Part shown: one piece after another, positions 1 through 11,204 of the stretch
How the letters are laid out: every line of letters starts with the position of its first letter
How positions within the stretch are numbered: position 1 is the first letter of the stretch
Assembly (NCBI RefSeq): GCF_032854445.1
Contig: NC_088303.1
Span: forward strand, 10,859,501 to 10,919,500
DNA: 60,000 nt
Direction of reading: 5' to 3'
Source: Liolophura sinensis
Taxonomy: Eukaryota; Mollusca; Polyplacophora; Chitonida; Chitonidae
The notes under the pieces: model-generated
The model's input: only the letters and a program-made list of their open reading frames with translations
What the model was told of the DNA's origin: nothing
Databases searched by the model: none
Translations under genes and position numbers: made by a program

Positions 1-769
1 TTGACTAGGCTATATGTAACTACGACCTCTGCGATTGGCCATGACCTGTTGATTGAAACCCAAAGCACTAACAGTCACACCTGAGCTGAACCTACGACTG
101 TTGCAGTACCCCAATTTATCCACGATACTCACGTCTGTAACAAAATTATGTACATGATCAACAAAGAACGTTGCGATGCTAGTACGAGGTTCCCACCACA
201 GCAGGACTGATTAGGACTAGTCTGAATTTATGTAAAATACAGGGCCCAGTTTCACAAAGCAGCGTACGATATTGATACCGACGTTTATGGTGACTATCAA
301 TATTACCAGTACCTCATGGGCTAGATGTGGGCAAATCAGAATTGCCGCTACTTGGTTCATTGCAAGCAGACCGGAAGGTCTTATTAGACTTGGTCGTAAA
401 TCATGATGGGAAATAACATTGTTCGAGGTCTCGAGTCGTTAAAATTGTTCTCTTAAGGGATTAAGACGTAATCCCAGGTACAACTAAACTTTATGAAAAC
501 TCAAGCACTAAATCTGTTGACGCCTGTGGGGTTCTGGAATTTCAAATCATGTACGAGCGAATATATTTATTTATTGCAATAAATACTTTTACATATCATT
601 ACCCAGAATTCCACTGTAGTCAAGCTGGAAAAGGAGTTGATGTGTCATTTTGGAGTCCAATTGCTGGGAAAGTTACGCAGTTTTATAGTTTATGGACGTT
701 GTTTATCATTTGGGATACTCCATGTTAATATCCCCCCAAAAATATAACCACTCGTGTAATATACAACAT
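1..769. other. Non-coding sequence before the first satellite
   Basis: I see no exon in this stretch. The upstream SLC6 exons (TM1-TM6) would be expected on this side, but no matching peptide could be read here. Positions 239-275 resemble one end of a 'CAGGGCC...TTTCACAAAGC' inverted-repeat element; the other end is not visible. Confidence 0.5.
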
Positions 770-3160
770 TTTCAGTTAACACACCCATCACCAACACCTC
801 ACCCATCACACACCCGTCACCCATCACCACACCCGTCACCAACACCTCCCCCCGACACACCCGTCAACCACCATCACACCAATCACCAATTCCTCACCCA
901 TCGCCACACCCATCACCAATTCCTCACCCATCACACACCCATCACCAACACCTCACCCATCACCACACCCGTCACCAACACCTCCCCCCGACACACCCGT
1001 CAACCACCATCACACCAATCACCAATTCCTCACCCATCGCCACACCCATCACCAACACCTCACCCATCACACACCCGTCACCCATCGCCACACCCATCAC
1101 CAACACCTCACCCATCACACACCCGTCACCCATCACCACACCCATCACCAACACCTCACCCCGACACACCCGCCATCCATCACCAAACTAATCAACATCC
1201 AACATCTCACCCATCACACACTTGTCACCCACCACCACACCATTTACCAACACCTCACCGATCACGCACCGGTCATCCACCACCACATCAATCACCAACT
1301 CCTCACCCATCTCACACTTGTCACTCATCACCACACCAATCACCAACATTTCATCCATCACAAACCCCTCACCCACCACCACACCCATCACCAACACCTC
1401 ACCCATCGCACACTTGTCACCCGTCACCAATCCCATCACCACACCTATTAGCATCACCTCACCCGTCACCAATTCCTCACCGATCACACAACCGTCAACC
1501 ACCACCACACCAATCACCAATTCCTCACCCATCACCACACCCATCACCACACCCATTACCAACACCTCACCCATCACACACTCGTCACCCATCACCATAC
1601 TAATCACCAACACCTCACCCATCACCACACCCATTACCAACACCTCACCGATCACGCACCGATCACCCATCACCACATCAATCACCAACATCTCACCCAT
1701 CACACACTTGTCACCCATCACCACACCAATCACCCACATTTTATCCATCACAAATCCCTCACCCACCACCACACCCATCACCAACACCTCATCCATCGCA
1801 CACCTGTCACCCATCACCACACCCATCAGCATCAACACACCAATTACCAACACCTCACTCACCACACACCCATCACCAACACCTCACCCATCACACACCT
1901 GTTACCAGCACCTCACCCATCACAAATCCGTCACTCCCATCACCACCACCTCACCCATCACACACCCGGCACCAACACCTCACCCATCACCACACCCGTC
2001 ATCCATCACTATACTAATCACCAACACCTCACTCATCACACACTCGTCACCCATCACCACACGAATCACCAACATCTCACCCATCACACGCTCGTCACCC
2101 AACACCACACATATCCTTAACACCACTCACATCCCCAACACTTCACCCATCACACACCCGTCACCAACACCTTACCCATCACCACACCAATCACCACATC
2201 CATGACGAACACCATACCAATCACCACACCCATCACCACATCCATGACGAACACCACACCAATCCTCACACCAATCACCACATCCATGACAAACACCACA
2301 CCCATCATCACACCAATCACCACATCCATGACGAGCACCACACCCATCACCACACCAAACACCACATCCATGACGAGCACCACACCCATCACCACACCAA
2401 TCACCACATCCATGACGAGCACCACACCCATCACCACACCAATCACCACACCCATCAACCACATCCATGACGAACACCACACCCATCACCACACCAATCA
2501 CCACACCAATCACCACATCCATGACGAGCACCACACCCATCACCACACCAATCACCACATCCATGACGAGCACCACACCCATCACCACACCCATCACCAC
2601 ATCCATGACGAACACCACACCCACCACCACACCCATCACCACATCCATGACGAACACCACATCCATCACCACACCCATCACCACATCCATGACGAGCACC
2701 ACACCCATCACCACACCAATCACCACACCCATCACCACACCAATCACCACATCCATGACGAGCACCACACCCATCACCACACCCATCACCACATCCATGA
2801 CGAACACCACACCCATCACTACACCCATCACCACACCAATCACCACACCAATCACCACATCCATGACGAGCACCACACCCATCACCACACCAATCGCCAC
2901 ATCCGTGACAAACACCACACCCATCACCACATCCGTGACAAACACCACACCCATCACCACACCAATCACCACACCCATTACCACATCCATCACCACATCC
3001 ATGACGAACACCACACCCATCACCACACCCATCACCACACCAATCACCACACCAATCACCACACCAATCACCACATCCATGACGAACACCACACCCATCA
3101 CCACACCCATCAACACATCCATGACTAACACCCATTACCACACCCAACATCATACGTAGC
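770..3160. repeat. A/C-rich satellite, 12-bp-based units and 42-bp higher-order repeats
   Basis: Tandem array made of variants of 'caccacacccatcaccaa'. From about 2184 a cleaner higher-order unit of 42 bp appears, built around 'catccatgacgaacacc' and copies of 'accacaccaatc'. The plus strand is almost free of G and poor in T, so stop codons are rare and long open frames appear on both strands (about 300 residues each). These frames are low-complexity His/Thr/Pro or Gly/Val/Met strings with no domain, and I treat them as repeat artefacts. The array lies upstream of the first visible SLC6 exon, so it is probably in an intron of that gene. Confidence 0.9.
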
Positions 3161-3450
3161 AACAACGCCACACAGGGAAAATCTTGATATTTTTTCCTTG
3201 TACCAATATGAATCAGTTTATGGTTTGTTAATCCTTGAGTCCCGAGAGGAAACCGAAATGAGTTATGCGACTTGAATGAGAGAATAAAATACAAGTTATG
3301 ACTTTGATAGCGATTGGGGCAGTTGTAAATCTCTTGTTTCTATGTCGCCATTGTTAATGTTATATGTCATGTGATTATCTAAATAGTTATATATCTCTGA
3401 TTGCTTACTTTCACGTGGACCGTGAATACTTTATGTTCTTGTCTTCACAG

Positions 3451-3575
3451 AGACGCCCTAATCGTGCCACTCATTGATTGCCTTACAAGCTTTTTCTCCG
3501 GGTTTGTTATCTTCACAGTGCTCGGCTTCATGGCGCATGCCAAAGGCGCCAAAGTCGAGGACGTTGCCGCAGATG
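3451..3575 (+). CDS. SLC6: SLC6 exon: TM7 and start of EL4
   Basis: Acceptor cttcacag before 3451, donor gtaaat after 3575. Enters completing a split codon with one base and leaves in phase 1. Encodes DALIVPLIDCLTSFFSGF and following residues. The Asp at 3476-3478 occupies the Na1/Cl- site Asn position. Confidence 0.92.
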
Positions 3576-6500
3576 GTAAATACACTCTCTAAATACCTTA
3601 TTACTCTATTTCACTGGATGGGTACGTGGTCCTCAATCCTATTTCAGTGATATTTCACTAGTGAAGTCAGTGGGTAGAGAAAAAAGTAGATCACGCCAGT
3701 GATAGAGCACGATATACCACCTCATGCGTCAAGTAACTTTAATAACTGAGAGAATACAAAAACATATACATCAAACACTACATGGTGTCAGTTATACAGA
3801 GTATCCGATGCTTCTTTTTCTTTGTGGAAACATGAATTAATACAGCTTGATTTATACTAGTTTAGACAAACGCACAAAGAGAGAAAAGAAGTGAATTCAC
3901 GTACTATATATTTTTGCTATAAACTAGAATTGCTGGAAACAGAAATGGACATGAGGTAACACTGAATATTTATAGATTTTTGTCAAGTTCTGTTACATCT
4001 GTTACATTTATCTGTAACTGATTTAACAGCAGCAACTATGTCTTCCACTATTCACGTGACTCATTACGTTTACTCACAGGACCAGGGTTGGCTTTCGTTG
4101 CCTACCCAGAAGCAATTGCGAACATGCCTTATCCGGTAGTATGGGCGGTCCTGTTTTTCTTTATGATGCTCATTATAGGATTCAGTTCTCAGGTAAACAT
4201 CAGCTCATAATTTGCACTATCAATTTACGTAGCCTACGCTTCTAACAAATGTTTCAGGTAAGATAAAGTAATCAGGCACGTCATGAGAAAGTGAAACAGT
4301 GTCCTCCTTTTGCATATCCAGGCAACGACATTGAAAGTAAATGTCATGCCGGCTTCCTCTCAGGTCGTAGGTAGGAAGGTCTGCGAGTAACTTCCGGCTG
4401 ATCGTGGGTTTTCCCCCGGGCTCTGCCTGGTTTCCTCCCAGCATGATGCTTGCCACCCTCGTATAAGTGAAATATTCTTGATATATTATACATTAAAAAT
4501 AAATAATAAATACAGTCAAAGTAAATAGCTTTTATATTTTTCAAATATATACGTGTTTAATTACCTGTTTATTGGAACAGTTTATTGTAACGGAATATTT
4601 CAAATGACAAGCTCTAAACATAATAACAGCCTAAAGGCGCGCCATTTTGCCCGCAACTACTTTGGTGATTTTGGGATGTTTATTGAGATATTTTTCTTCC
4701 CTGTGATGACAGTTTTCTATTATCGAAACGTTGGTGTCCTCCGTTTCTGACGAGTATGACTTCATACTGCGCAAGAACTGGAGGGTTTCCATGCTGTTCC
4801 GAGTCAGCATATGTTGTGCACTGTTTCTCCTGGCGCTACCGATGACCACGCAGGTATAGTACTTATGTACATGTAACCCTTAACTTGCCCAAGACATTTT
4901 TTTGTAAATGTCACCGGTAGCAATATAAATTATTTGTATATTTGCTGTAGTCTTATTTCAGCGTAATGTCGTGAAGACAGCAACAGGTAACCGAGAACCT
5001 TGCTTAGATGACATTTGGAACAGAAGGATTTTCTGTGGCTGAACAGATGACGAAATAAAAGACAAATTGTCTATTCGGCTAGAACACGTTTATTCGAACA
5101 AAGAGATTCATGCACATGTTTGTCTAACAAGATGGTGTTTTAAACTGCAACATCTCGTGAAACCATAGGGGAATTTTTGATCAAATAACGATATGCCGGT
5201 CAAATTGGAGACAAGTTCCATGTGTGGATCAAAATTCAAGCTGTCCGATGATTAAAGGAGAAGAAAATTTTAAAAAATTGCACTATAGGCTGAAAAGAGC
5301 ACAATTTTGTCTATCTATCTGGTGGTGCCTGTTGCATAATTTTGCGATTTTTCCTCGCCATACACCTAAAGCCTGAAAACAGCAAAGCTGGCAAAAATCG
5401 CTGAGTTCCTAGCGTCCTTCATCTTGAACACCCTGTAATTTATGCTGGGGGGGTGTTGTCTCTCAGCCAGTGAGAGTCGTTAAAACTGCCCTCTTGTTCG
5501 TGTAAACTCGGAACCTACGTCCAAGATTCCAGTTTCCCGATCGTCGAGCGGAAATCACGGAAGCAACACGAAATACCGGCAATTGGCAGATCACGTATAT
5601 TTCTACCGAAAATGTACAAACTGCACTTCGGCGGTTTCCGACAGAAATTCTCCTCCAAACACAGAAGACTTCAGGACTAGTTCTGATGCAAAATGGAGTA
5701 GCCCACAGCGGGTTTTGGCTCTGAATTTATTTATAATTTATCAACTTGAGGTACATATTAGAATTTTTATGGGATGGATATGCGAGGAAATGCATACTCT
5801 TTTCAATGGTATTTGTTTGATATTTAGATTTTCTTCTCCGTTAATGTAGGGCCTTCTAATGTACGCTGCGCAAATGTACACATTTTTACAGGCCATGCCT
5901 ATCTTCGGATTCATCGCTAAATTAATTAAGGGGTTGCTACTTTGCCTGTTTACTTTTTATATCCCTCAACCATGTTCCACCATTGTTGAGGCCTTGGTGT
6001 GAGTGTGCATGGTGCACGGAGAGCGTATATGGCCGCTCATGTGGAAATCCGTTTGGAGATCTGTCACTTTCAACCATTTTAACGTCATTATGCAAAATAA
6101 ACTCGTCGATGGTTTACTGTTACACCCCGGCTTCATCCACCCACAAACCCCATCACCCCACACGGGAATGAAATATTTCTGAATGCTTTCGTAAAACACC
6201 AATCAAACTGATACATTGCTGACGATAACCATAGAGGCCTACCTCTACATACATAAATACCCCGCTTTTTTTTGTTTTTTATTACAGGGTGGAATCTATT
6301 TGCTGACGCTCATTGACACGTTCGTTAGCGGGTTTCCTCTGCTTTTCGTCGGTCTCTTTGAATGCTTCGCTTTGTGTTACATCTATGGTGAGTAGAACGA
6401 ATGGATTATTGCAAGCTTTTCAGAAATTACTGCATCATTCCATTTGTTAATCCCATTTTGACGACATTCAACACCCTATACCTTAGAGTGCTCTGTTGCT

Positions 6501-9500
6501 AATGGCATATTCAATAATGTTATATTAACCACACCATCGATTTTAACAAAACGGCGTTATATTACACCGCTCTATAAAGATAAACAAGCTCTCATTAAGT
6601 TGTAAATGGACACTGGTTATACACACACGTCATCACGGCGGTTCAGAAATAATCCGACATTTCCTTTATTGGCTCTGGACAGTACTAAAGAATATTTTAC
6701 CGATGTGACGACGGATGATACGGCATGGTGCACCTGGCGTGATATTTGATAATCCTCGCGTGATACTTGATGGGCCGTCTGATGTGAGACAGCTGGGTTT
6801 AAACGCACAACTATACATTGGCCTAAGTTAGCCCGCGGTTCCTCGCGCTGGTCTCATCCGTAAGCAAGCAGGATCGAATCTAGCACTCTCTTGCTAGTCA
6901 GGAAGCTTGTCTTTCAGATGTCGAGCGGAGGTGATTCCTTCCCGGTACTCTGGTTTTAAAAATCAAATGTGTACCGTGTTGTACACGTGTGTCTGTGTAC
7001 CTGGCGATGTGAACACGATGTGTAATACATGTGCACAATGTGGAACACATTAAATTTGTAGGTACATAAAAGTGATATATGCAAGGTACATGTCAGTGGA
7101 CAAGGGACACCTTGCTGTCCAACGAGGTCTCTGTGAGTTGAAGTCCAGCTCATACTGGCTTTCTCTCCGACAGTAGAAGAGAAGGTCCTGCAGCAAACTG
7201 CGGATGGTCGTGGGTTTCCACCGGACTCTGCCCGGTCCCGCCACACCCGTAATGCTGGCGGTCGCCTTGAACTCCAATCAAATACAAAAATAAAAAAATA
7301 AATCTAATTCGATTCGAACAGGTTACAAAAACTTTGCTGCCGACATTAAGATGATGCTGGGAAGGGAACCTTTTATCTACTGGCGGATATGTTGGTGTTT
7401 CATCACACCAGGCCTCCTGTTTGTGAGTACATTAACACTATTGCGTTATTTTGTAATTTATACGACCTAACCAACAACTGAGCTCAGATTTAACCTCTTC
7501 TTATGCTTGATCAGTGTCATGACAATCCTCGGTATAGTTTACAGCTGAATATCTTACAATAAAATAGGTAAAAGGGCCTCCGTGGTCGAGCGATGAGCGT
7601 GTTAGCGCAGAGCATTAATCAGGAACCAAGTCTAGCTCAGATCGGTTCCTCTCCAGGCGTACGTGGGAATCTTTCCAGCAATCTGGGGATGGTTGACCGT
7701 TTCCCCTGGACTCTGTACGGTTTTCCCACCATTATGTTTTCGTGTAAGTGAAATATTCGTGGGCACGGCGTAAAACACCAATCAAATAAACACATGTTAT
7801 GTAAAACATACTATTTATTTTTTAATTATTTATTTGTTGGTATGTTTTTAACGTCGCACTCAAGAATTTTCACTTATAAGACGGGTGTCAGGATTACGGG
7901 TGGATCTGTCGTTCACCAGGGGTCTCGCAAACCTTCTAACTTAACGCCGTGGACAAATCAGCCAGAGCTGGATTTGAACCTGCGACCCCTTTGATTAGAG
8001 ACTTGATGATGCAACTAAATATTTTACAACATAACAAGTTTCAGTCATATAAATGTAAGTTTGCTGTGTTTCAGACCTGGTAACTCAGTTGGGCCCCATT
8101 TGGAACATGATTATCTCCCATGTATTTGTACATGGGAGATACAGCAATTGTAATGATTCTTACTAGATGTATATATCAACTTTACCTTCCAGTCACTTTA
8201 ATAGCGGCGTTTTAATTCTATGCATGCGCGCCATCTTTAAGATCCACTTAAATTCTCTTACTTCCTTTGGTAAATCTTTTGGACTGGAAACTTTTTCAAA
8301 ACGGAATGGTTGATACACACCTACAATATTCACTACAGCCATTTCAGTGTTTTCTAAAAACAACAAACCCCTACCCCTTGTCCACATTGTCATATTTGCA
8401 GTAGCAATTTATAAAATACAACCATATCCTAACATTTTGTAAGATTTTCCTTACATAACGCTTGCGGAGAAGTTGACAGTCAGTGTAACATGACGGGTAC
8501 CAGGGTTGTTCGTAGCTCGTCTACGTACTCATGCATTTTTTGCTCATAACGCGGCGGAATGTGTCTGATTTGTCGTGAATATTAGGTATATTTAATTATT
8601 CTGGCTTTTCTGCGTTTTCCACGGTAAACCTTGGAGTTGTGAACTTTGCGAAACAGAAAAGGCTAAATTTTTTAACCCCATTAACCTTCATTAGGCTTTT
8701 ATCCCTGTTGAAACCTTGGATATAACACAAATTTAGCGAACCTCAAATTAAATCCCTTACCTTGCTTTGCACACACATGCACCTGTTGTCAGTGTAGCCT
8801 TTTGTGGTTTTCCTCTTTAAACCATTGGTGAAACACGTTTTGCGACATTAAATCAGATTCAAACACTTATCCTGTTGAGCCTGAAAACCATGATGAATGT
8901 TCTTTCGGCGTACAGAAACCTATTTCACTTCTGGTGAATCGCCTCAGGTTTGGTTTGTAATCTCCACCAACCATGTATTCCGTTTCCTAAAGCCTTCCTT
9001 CCATATAGAGAGCAGCACCCATGACGACTACTGTCAGGAATGCCGTTTAAATGTATCTTTTAGAGTGAGACCGCTTTGGTTGCCAAATGGTTACAGTATC
9101 CGCCTCGAAGTCGGAAAAGCTGGGATCAAACCCGGGTCGGGTCATATAAAAGACTTAAAAAATGGAGCTTGTTCCTGCCTCGCTTGACACTCAGGATTTT
9201 TTATGCTAAAGCCATGAACTGGTTGGCCCGGTGTCAGGGTAATTTGATTGGGCGGGGTGTCATGTCTGGTGTCTTTGACATAATATTTCAGTGACGGCAG
9301 CACTTTGGCGACATTCTCTGCCCTGCGACAAGAAGATACAGTATATGAACACACACCTAATGACTCCTCGTCGTCATATATGACGTAAAATCCAAAACAT
9401 ACATGCAATGATGGAGTAACTCTTGTCTCCACAGGCTGTGATTGTCTTCAAGGCCATCGAGTACACACCAGCGTCATACGGTGATGATTATGTGTTCCCA

Positions 9501-10308
9501 AACTGGGCCCAAGCATTAGGCTGGCTCATTTGTCTCTTCCCCGTGATGGCCATGCCCGGATGGTTTCTCTTCTACTATTGCCGTAATGGCGGATGGAAGG
9601 TAAGCGTAACTGCACATTACCTTCGTCAAATACTTGGGAAAATTTAATAGTTTTCCCCAGGCTTTGCCCAGGTATATTTCATCCATAAACCCACATTTTA
9701 TCAATACCTATGATTAACATGCAGTGAAATGGTCTTTAATATACGTCGTAAAATATTAGCCGAAATAAATTTAAGTGTTTTTCACTATTTTCTTCCCCAT
9801 ACTATCACAAAAAAGTAAATGAAAGCCACTTGGTTGGGCACTCGATTACAAACGAAAAACTAATATTTTAATTTCGTCTAAGAATCAAGCTTCCGTACAT
9901 AAAATATCTTGAATAGGTGGTTGTATTTTGCATAATGCATGCTCAGTTTATCCTCTATCCTTTATTTAGGGTTTATCCTTGATCTACACATGGAAAGAAT
10001 TAAGAGCCTCACTGAAATGAAACACTCTTCTGCTATCTCTGTATAAATATTCCTCTCTGTCTTCACAGGTAGCCTTCAAAGTGAGTCGCGCGCTACCGGT
10101 CTGGGGGCCCGCCTTAACTGAAAACAGGATCAAGGACCCTCGCTACACTTGTTCATCAACGGCCCCTGGTTCCAGTGACGTTCCACAGGATTCTGATGGC
10201 GGGGTAACTGGTGATGGAACAGTGGCCAACATGAAAAAGGAACCTAACATTCCTGTACAAAATGGCGTCAGCAGTATACAATGCGAAGAAAGCGCCGCAA
10301 ATCAATGA
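3451..10308 (+). CDS. SLC6: SLC6 Na+/Cl--dependent neurotransmitter or amino-acid transporter, C-terminal half (7 exons)
   Basis: Membrane transporter of the SLC6 family (GABA, glycine, taurine and monoamine carriers), which uses Na+ and Cl- gradients to import small solutes. Join of 3451-3575, 4080-4192, 4713-4853, 6288-6387, 7322-7422, 9435-9599 and 10069-10308 reads 327 residues to a TGA stop, and every junction keeps phase with GT/AG borders. The peptide covers TM7 (LTSFFSGFVIFTVLGFMAH), the EL4 helix (GPGLAFVAYPEAIANMP), TM8, TM9, TM10 (GGIYLLTLIDTFVSGFPLLF), TM11 (YWRICWCFITPGLLF) and TM12, then a polar tail of about 80 residues containing VWGPALTENR, a form of the family's juxtamembrane WGP motif. 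Two sodium-site residues are unusual: Asp (3476-3478) where the family has Asn in TM7, and Ser (4184-4186) where animal members have Asp in TM8. The N-terminal half lies outside the window. The glycine/GABA-transporter branch is the likeliest relative; the substrate cannot be told. Confidence 0.93.
4080..4192 (+). CDS. SLC6: SLC6 exon: EL4 and first half of TM8
   Basis: Acceptor actcacag, donor gtaaac; phase 1 in, 0 out. Encodes GPGLAFVAYPEAIANMP then a hydrophobic helix ending MLIIGFSSQ, where the family consensus is GLDSQ. Confidence 0.92.
4342..4512 (+). repeat. tRNA-derived SINE (family A), 5'-truncated
   Basis: Body matching the full copies at 32463 and 54271: 'ggcttcctctc...gtcgtaggtaggaaggtctgc', 'cccccgggctctgcc', 'cataatgct'-type tail and an A/T-rich end. 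It lies in an SLC6 intron. Confidence 0.75.
4713..4853 (+). CDS. SLC6: SLC6 exon: end of TM8, IL4 and TM9
   Basis: Acceptor gatgacag, donor gtatag; phase 0 at both ends, 47 codons. Encodes FSIIETLVSSVSDEYDFILR, the usual intracellular loop after TM8, then TM9 ending LPMTTQ. Confidence 0.9.
5252..5844. mobile_element. MITE-like element with TTAA ends, copy 1
   Basis: Begins TTAA-AGGAGAAGAAAA and ends TTTTCTTCTCCG-TTAA, so the two ends are inverted copies and TTAA sits at each edge. The interior aligns along its length with 21412-21942 (shared 'cactataggctgaaaagagc', 'ctgtaatttatgct', 'cagaagacttcaggac'). There is no transposase frame, so it is non-autonomous. The TTAA edges suggest a piggyBac-type target site, but the termini are not canonical for that superfamily. 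It sits in an SLC6 intron. Confidence 0.75.
5845..6287. other. SLC6 intron sequence without recognised feature
   Basis: Intron between the TM9 and TM10 exons, with a polypyrimidine tract before the acceptor at 6287. Nothing else is supportable. Confidence 0.5.
6288..6387 (+). CDS. SLC6: SLC6 exon: TM10
   Basis: Acceptor attacag, donor gtgagt; phase 0 in, 1 out. Encodes GGIYLLTLIDTFVSGFPLLF followed by VGLFECFALCYIY, a typical SLC6 TM10. Confidence 0.92.
7113..7305 (+). repeat. SINE family A, diverged copy
   Basis: Contains 'gtgagttgaagtccagctca', 'ggatggtcgtgggtttcc' and 'aatgctgg', ending in an A-rich tail just before the SLC6 acceptor at 7321. The tail may therefore supply part of that intron end. 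Confidence 0.7.
7322..7422 (+). CDS. SLC6: SLC6 exon: IL5 and TM11
   Basis: Acceptor cgaacag, donor gtgagt; phase 1 in, 0 out. Encodes GYKNFAADIKMMLGREP (the DI..MLG loop signature) and YWRICWCFITPGLLF of TM11. Confidence 0.92.
7574..7790 (+). repeat. SINE family A, diverged near-full copy
   Basis: Starts with the tRNA-like head 'gggcctccgtggtcgagcg', includes 'gtacgtgggaatctttccag', and ends 'ggcgtaaaacaccaatcaaa'. Confidence 0.75.
7808..7995 (-). repeat. SINE-like repeat with tRNA-type head, minus orientation
   Basis: Begins with a T-rich 'tatttatttgttgg' tail and 'cgcactcaagaattttcact', and ends 'gctggatttgaacctgcgac', which reads as a degenerate B-box on the minus strand. The middle differs from family A, so it is probably a related family. 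Confidence 0.5.
9068..9345 (+). repeat. SINE family B (tRNA head plus conserved body)
   Basis: Head 'ttggttgccaaatgg...gggatcaaacccgggtc' resembles tRNA A and B boxes. The body ('ggtgtcatgtctggtgtctt', 'ggcggcagcactt'-like, 'gacaagaagatacag') matches the reverse complement of 13657-13945. It sits in the SLC6 intron ending at 9434. Confidence 0.65.
9435..9599 (+). CDS. SLC6: SLC6 exon: EL6 and TM12
   Basis: Acceptor ctccacag, donor gtaagc; 55 codons in phase 0. Encodes AVIVFKAIEYTPASYGDDY, then FPNWAQALGWLICLFPV and the rest of TM12. Confidence 0.92.
9600..10068. other. SLC6 last intron
   Basis: A/T-rich intron; no repeat or exon recognised. Confidence 0.5.
10069..10308 (+). CDS. SLC6: SLC6 last exon: cytoplasmic C-terminus and stop
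   Basis: Acceptor cttcacag before 10069; phase 0. Starts VAFKVSRALPVWGPALTENR, then a polar Ser/Gly/Asp-rich tail, ending at TGA 10306-10308. Confidence 0.88.
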   Translation, partial: VAFKVSRALPVWGPALTENRIKDPRYTCSSTAPGSSDVPQDSDGGVTGDGTVANMKKEPNIPVQNGVSSIQCEESAANQ

Positions 10309-10466
10309 TATGTTGTTGCACATGTAACTGATATATAGAGTATAAGAAAAGCATAGACAGTTCTTGATTAGCCATGTTCTATGGGACTTGGGCGTTTCCA
10401 ATGTGTGATACGTATGAAATATGTAGAATACAAATAGGCCGTCCCTCTGGTATATAGATGTAATAC

Positions 10467-10597
10467 AGGGGCCGCTTGGACAAAGCGATCGTAGCCTAAG
10501 TGAATTGTAACTACAATGGCTACACATGTTAAAGGCATATGTTGCCATGGTAGTTTAAGTCAAGTTGGACTACGATCGCTTTGTGCAAGAGGACCCA
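10467..10597. mobile_element. Short MITE in the SLC6 3' untranslated region
   Basis: About 130 bp with inverted ends: left 'aggggccgcttggacaaagc' continuing gatcgtag, right 'gatcgctttgtgcaagagga' followed by ccca. About 28 terminal bases pair with few mismatches. No coding frame. It lies between the SLC6 stop codon and a possible polyadenylation signal at 11115, so it would be in the mRNA as a hairpin. Confidence 0.65.
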
Positions 10598-11114
10598 GGT
10601 CTATAACTGGTTGAGAAATCAGAATAAGGTAAATAGTGGTCCACACATCGCCGTGCAGAACTCATCGGTGTCAGCGCATAAAGCTTAGTAGGACTACACT
10701 GGAGGTCTGTTTGAAGTACTGTTATCTTCCTGAAATTCATGTTTCATTGCTTCTTATGTACAGCATGCATGTGTATACCCAAGGGCAAAGGTGCGATGTA
10801 TATATTTGAACTCGTAAGTTTCATCGAAGGGTACATTGGACAACACTGGCCAACTGTTTGAAAAGATCTGGTTGTGTTTATTTTATTGAGGGTGTGGACT
10901 GCAGTTTTACAAAGTAATTGTTTCGTCTGGTCTTATAACCCTAGCGATACCCTAGTAAAAATTATTGTTAAATTTATAAATATTTTAGTCCATGAAAAAC
11001 ACATGGACGACATATTCTTATACTTCATGTTATTGAAATCAAAGTATTCAACTTATACACATGACTGCATTTCAGTTTTCCAATCAGTTATCTAGTTAAC
11101 TGATTGATATATTA

Positions 11115-11120
11115 AATAAA
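11115..11120 (+). terminator. Candidate polyadenylation signal of SLC6 gene
   Basis: First AATAAA after the SLC6 stop codon, about 800 bases downstream and just before a SINE tail and the 38-bp minisatellite. Confidence 0.4.
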
Positions 11121-11145
11121 TTACTTCCCTGCATTATGTAATACT

Positions 11146-11192
11146 TATTTATTTATGTATTTATTTATTTGATTGGTGTTTTACGCCGTCAT
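11146..11192 (-). repeat. SINE family A tail fragment
   Basis: 'tttatttatttgattggtgt' followed by 'tttacgccgt' is the family A 3' end on the minus strand; the rest is missing. Confidence 0.7.
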
Positions 11193-11204
11193 TATGCAAA
11201 ATAT

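Noticed and set aside
692-3294. Several open frames of 225-327 codons on both strands (His/Thr/Pro-rich or Gly/Val/Met/Cys-rich)
   Set aside because: They exist only because the A/C-rich repeat lacks stop codons and its higher-order unit is a multiple of three. They overlap one another on both strands and have no domain or start context.
5583-5849. 88-codon frame inside the first MITE-like element
   Set aside because: The matching region of the second copy does not keep the frame, so it is unlikely to encode a protein.
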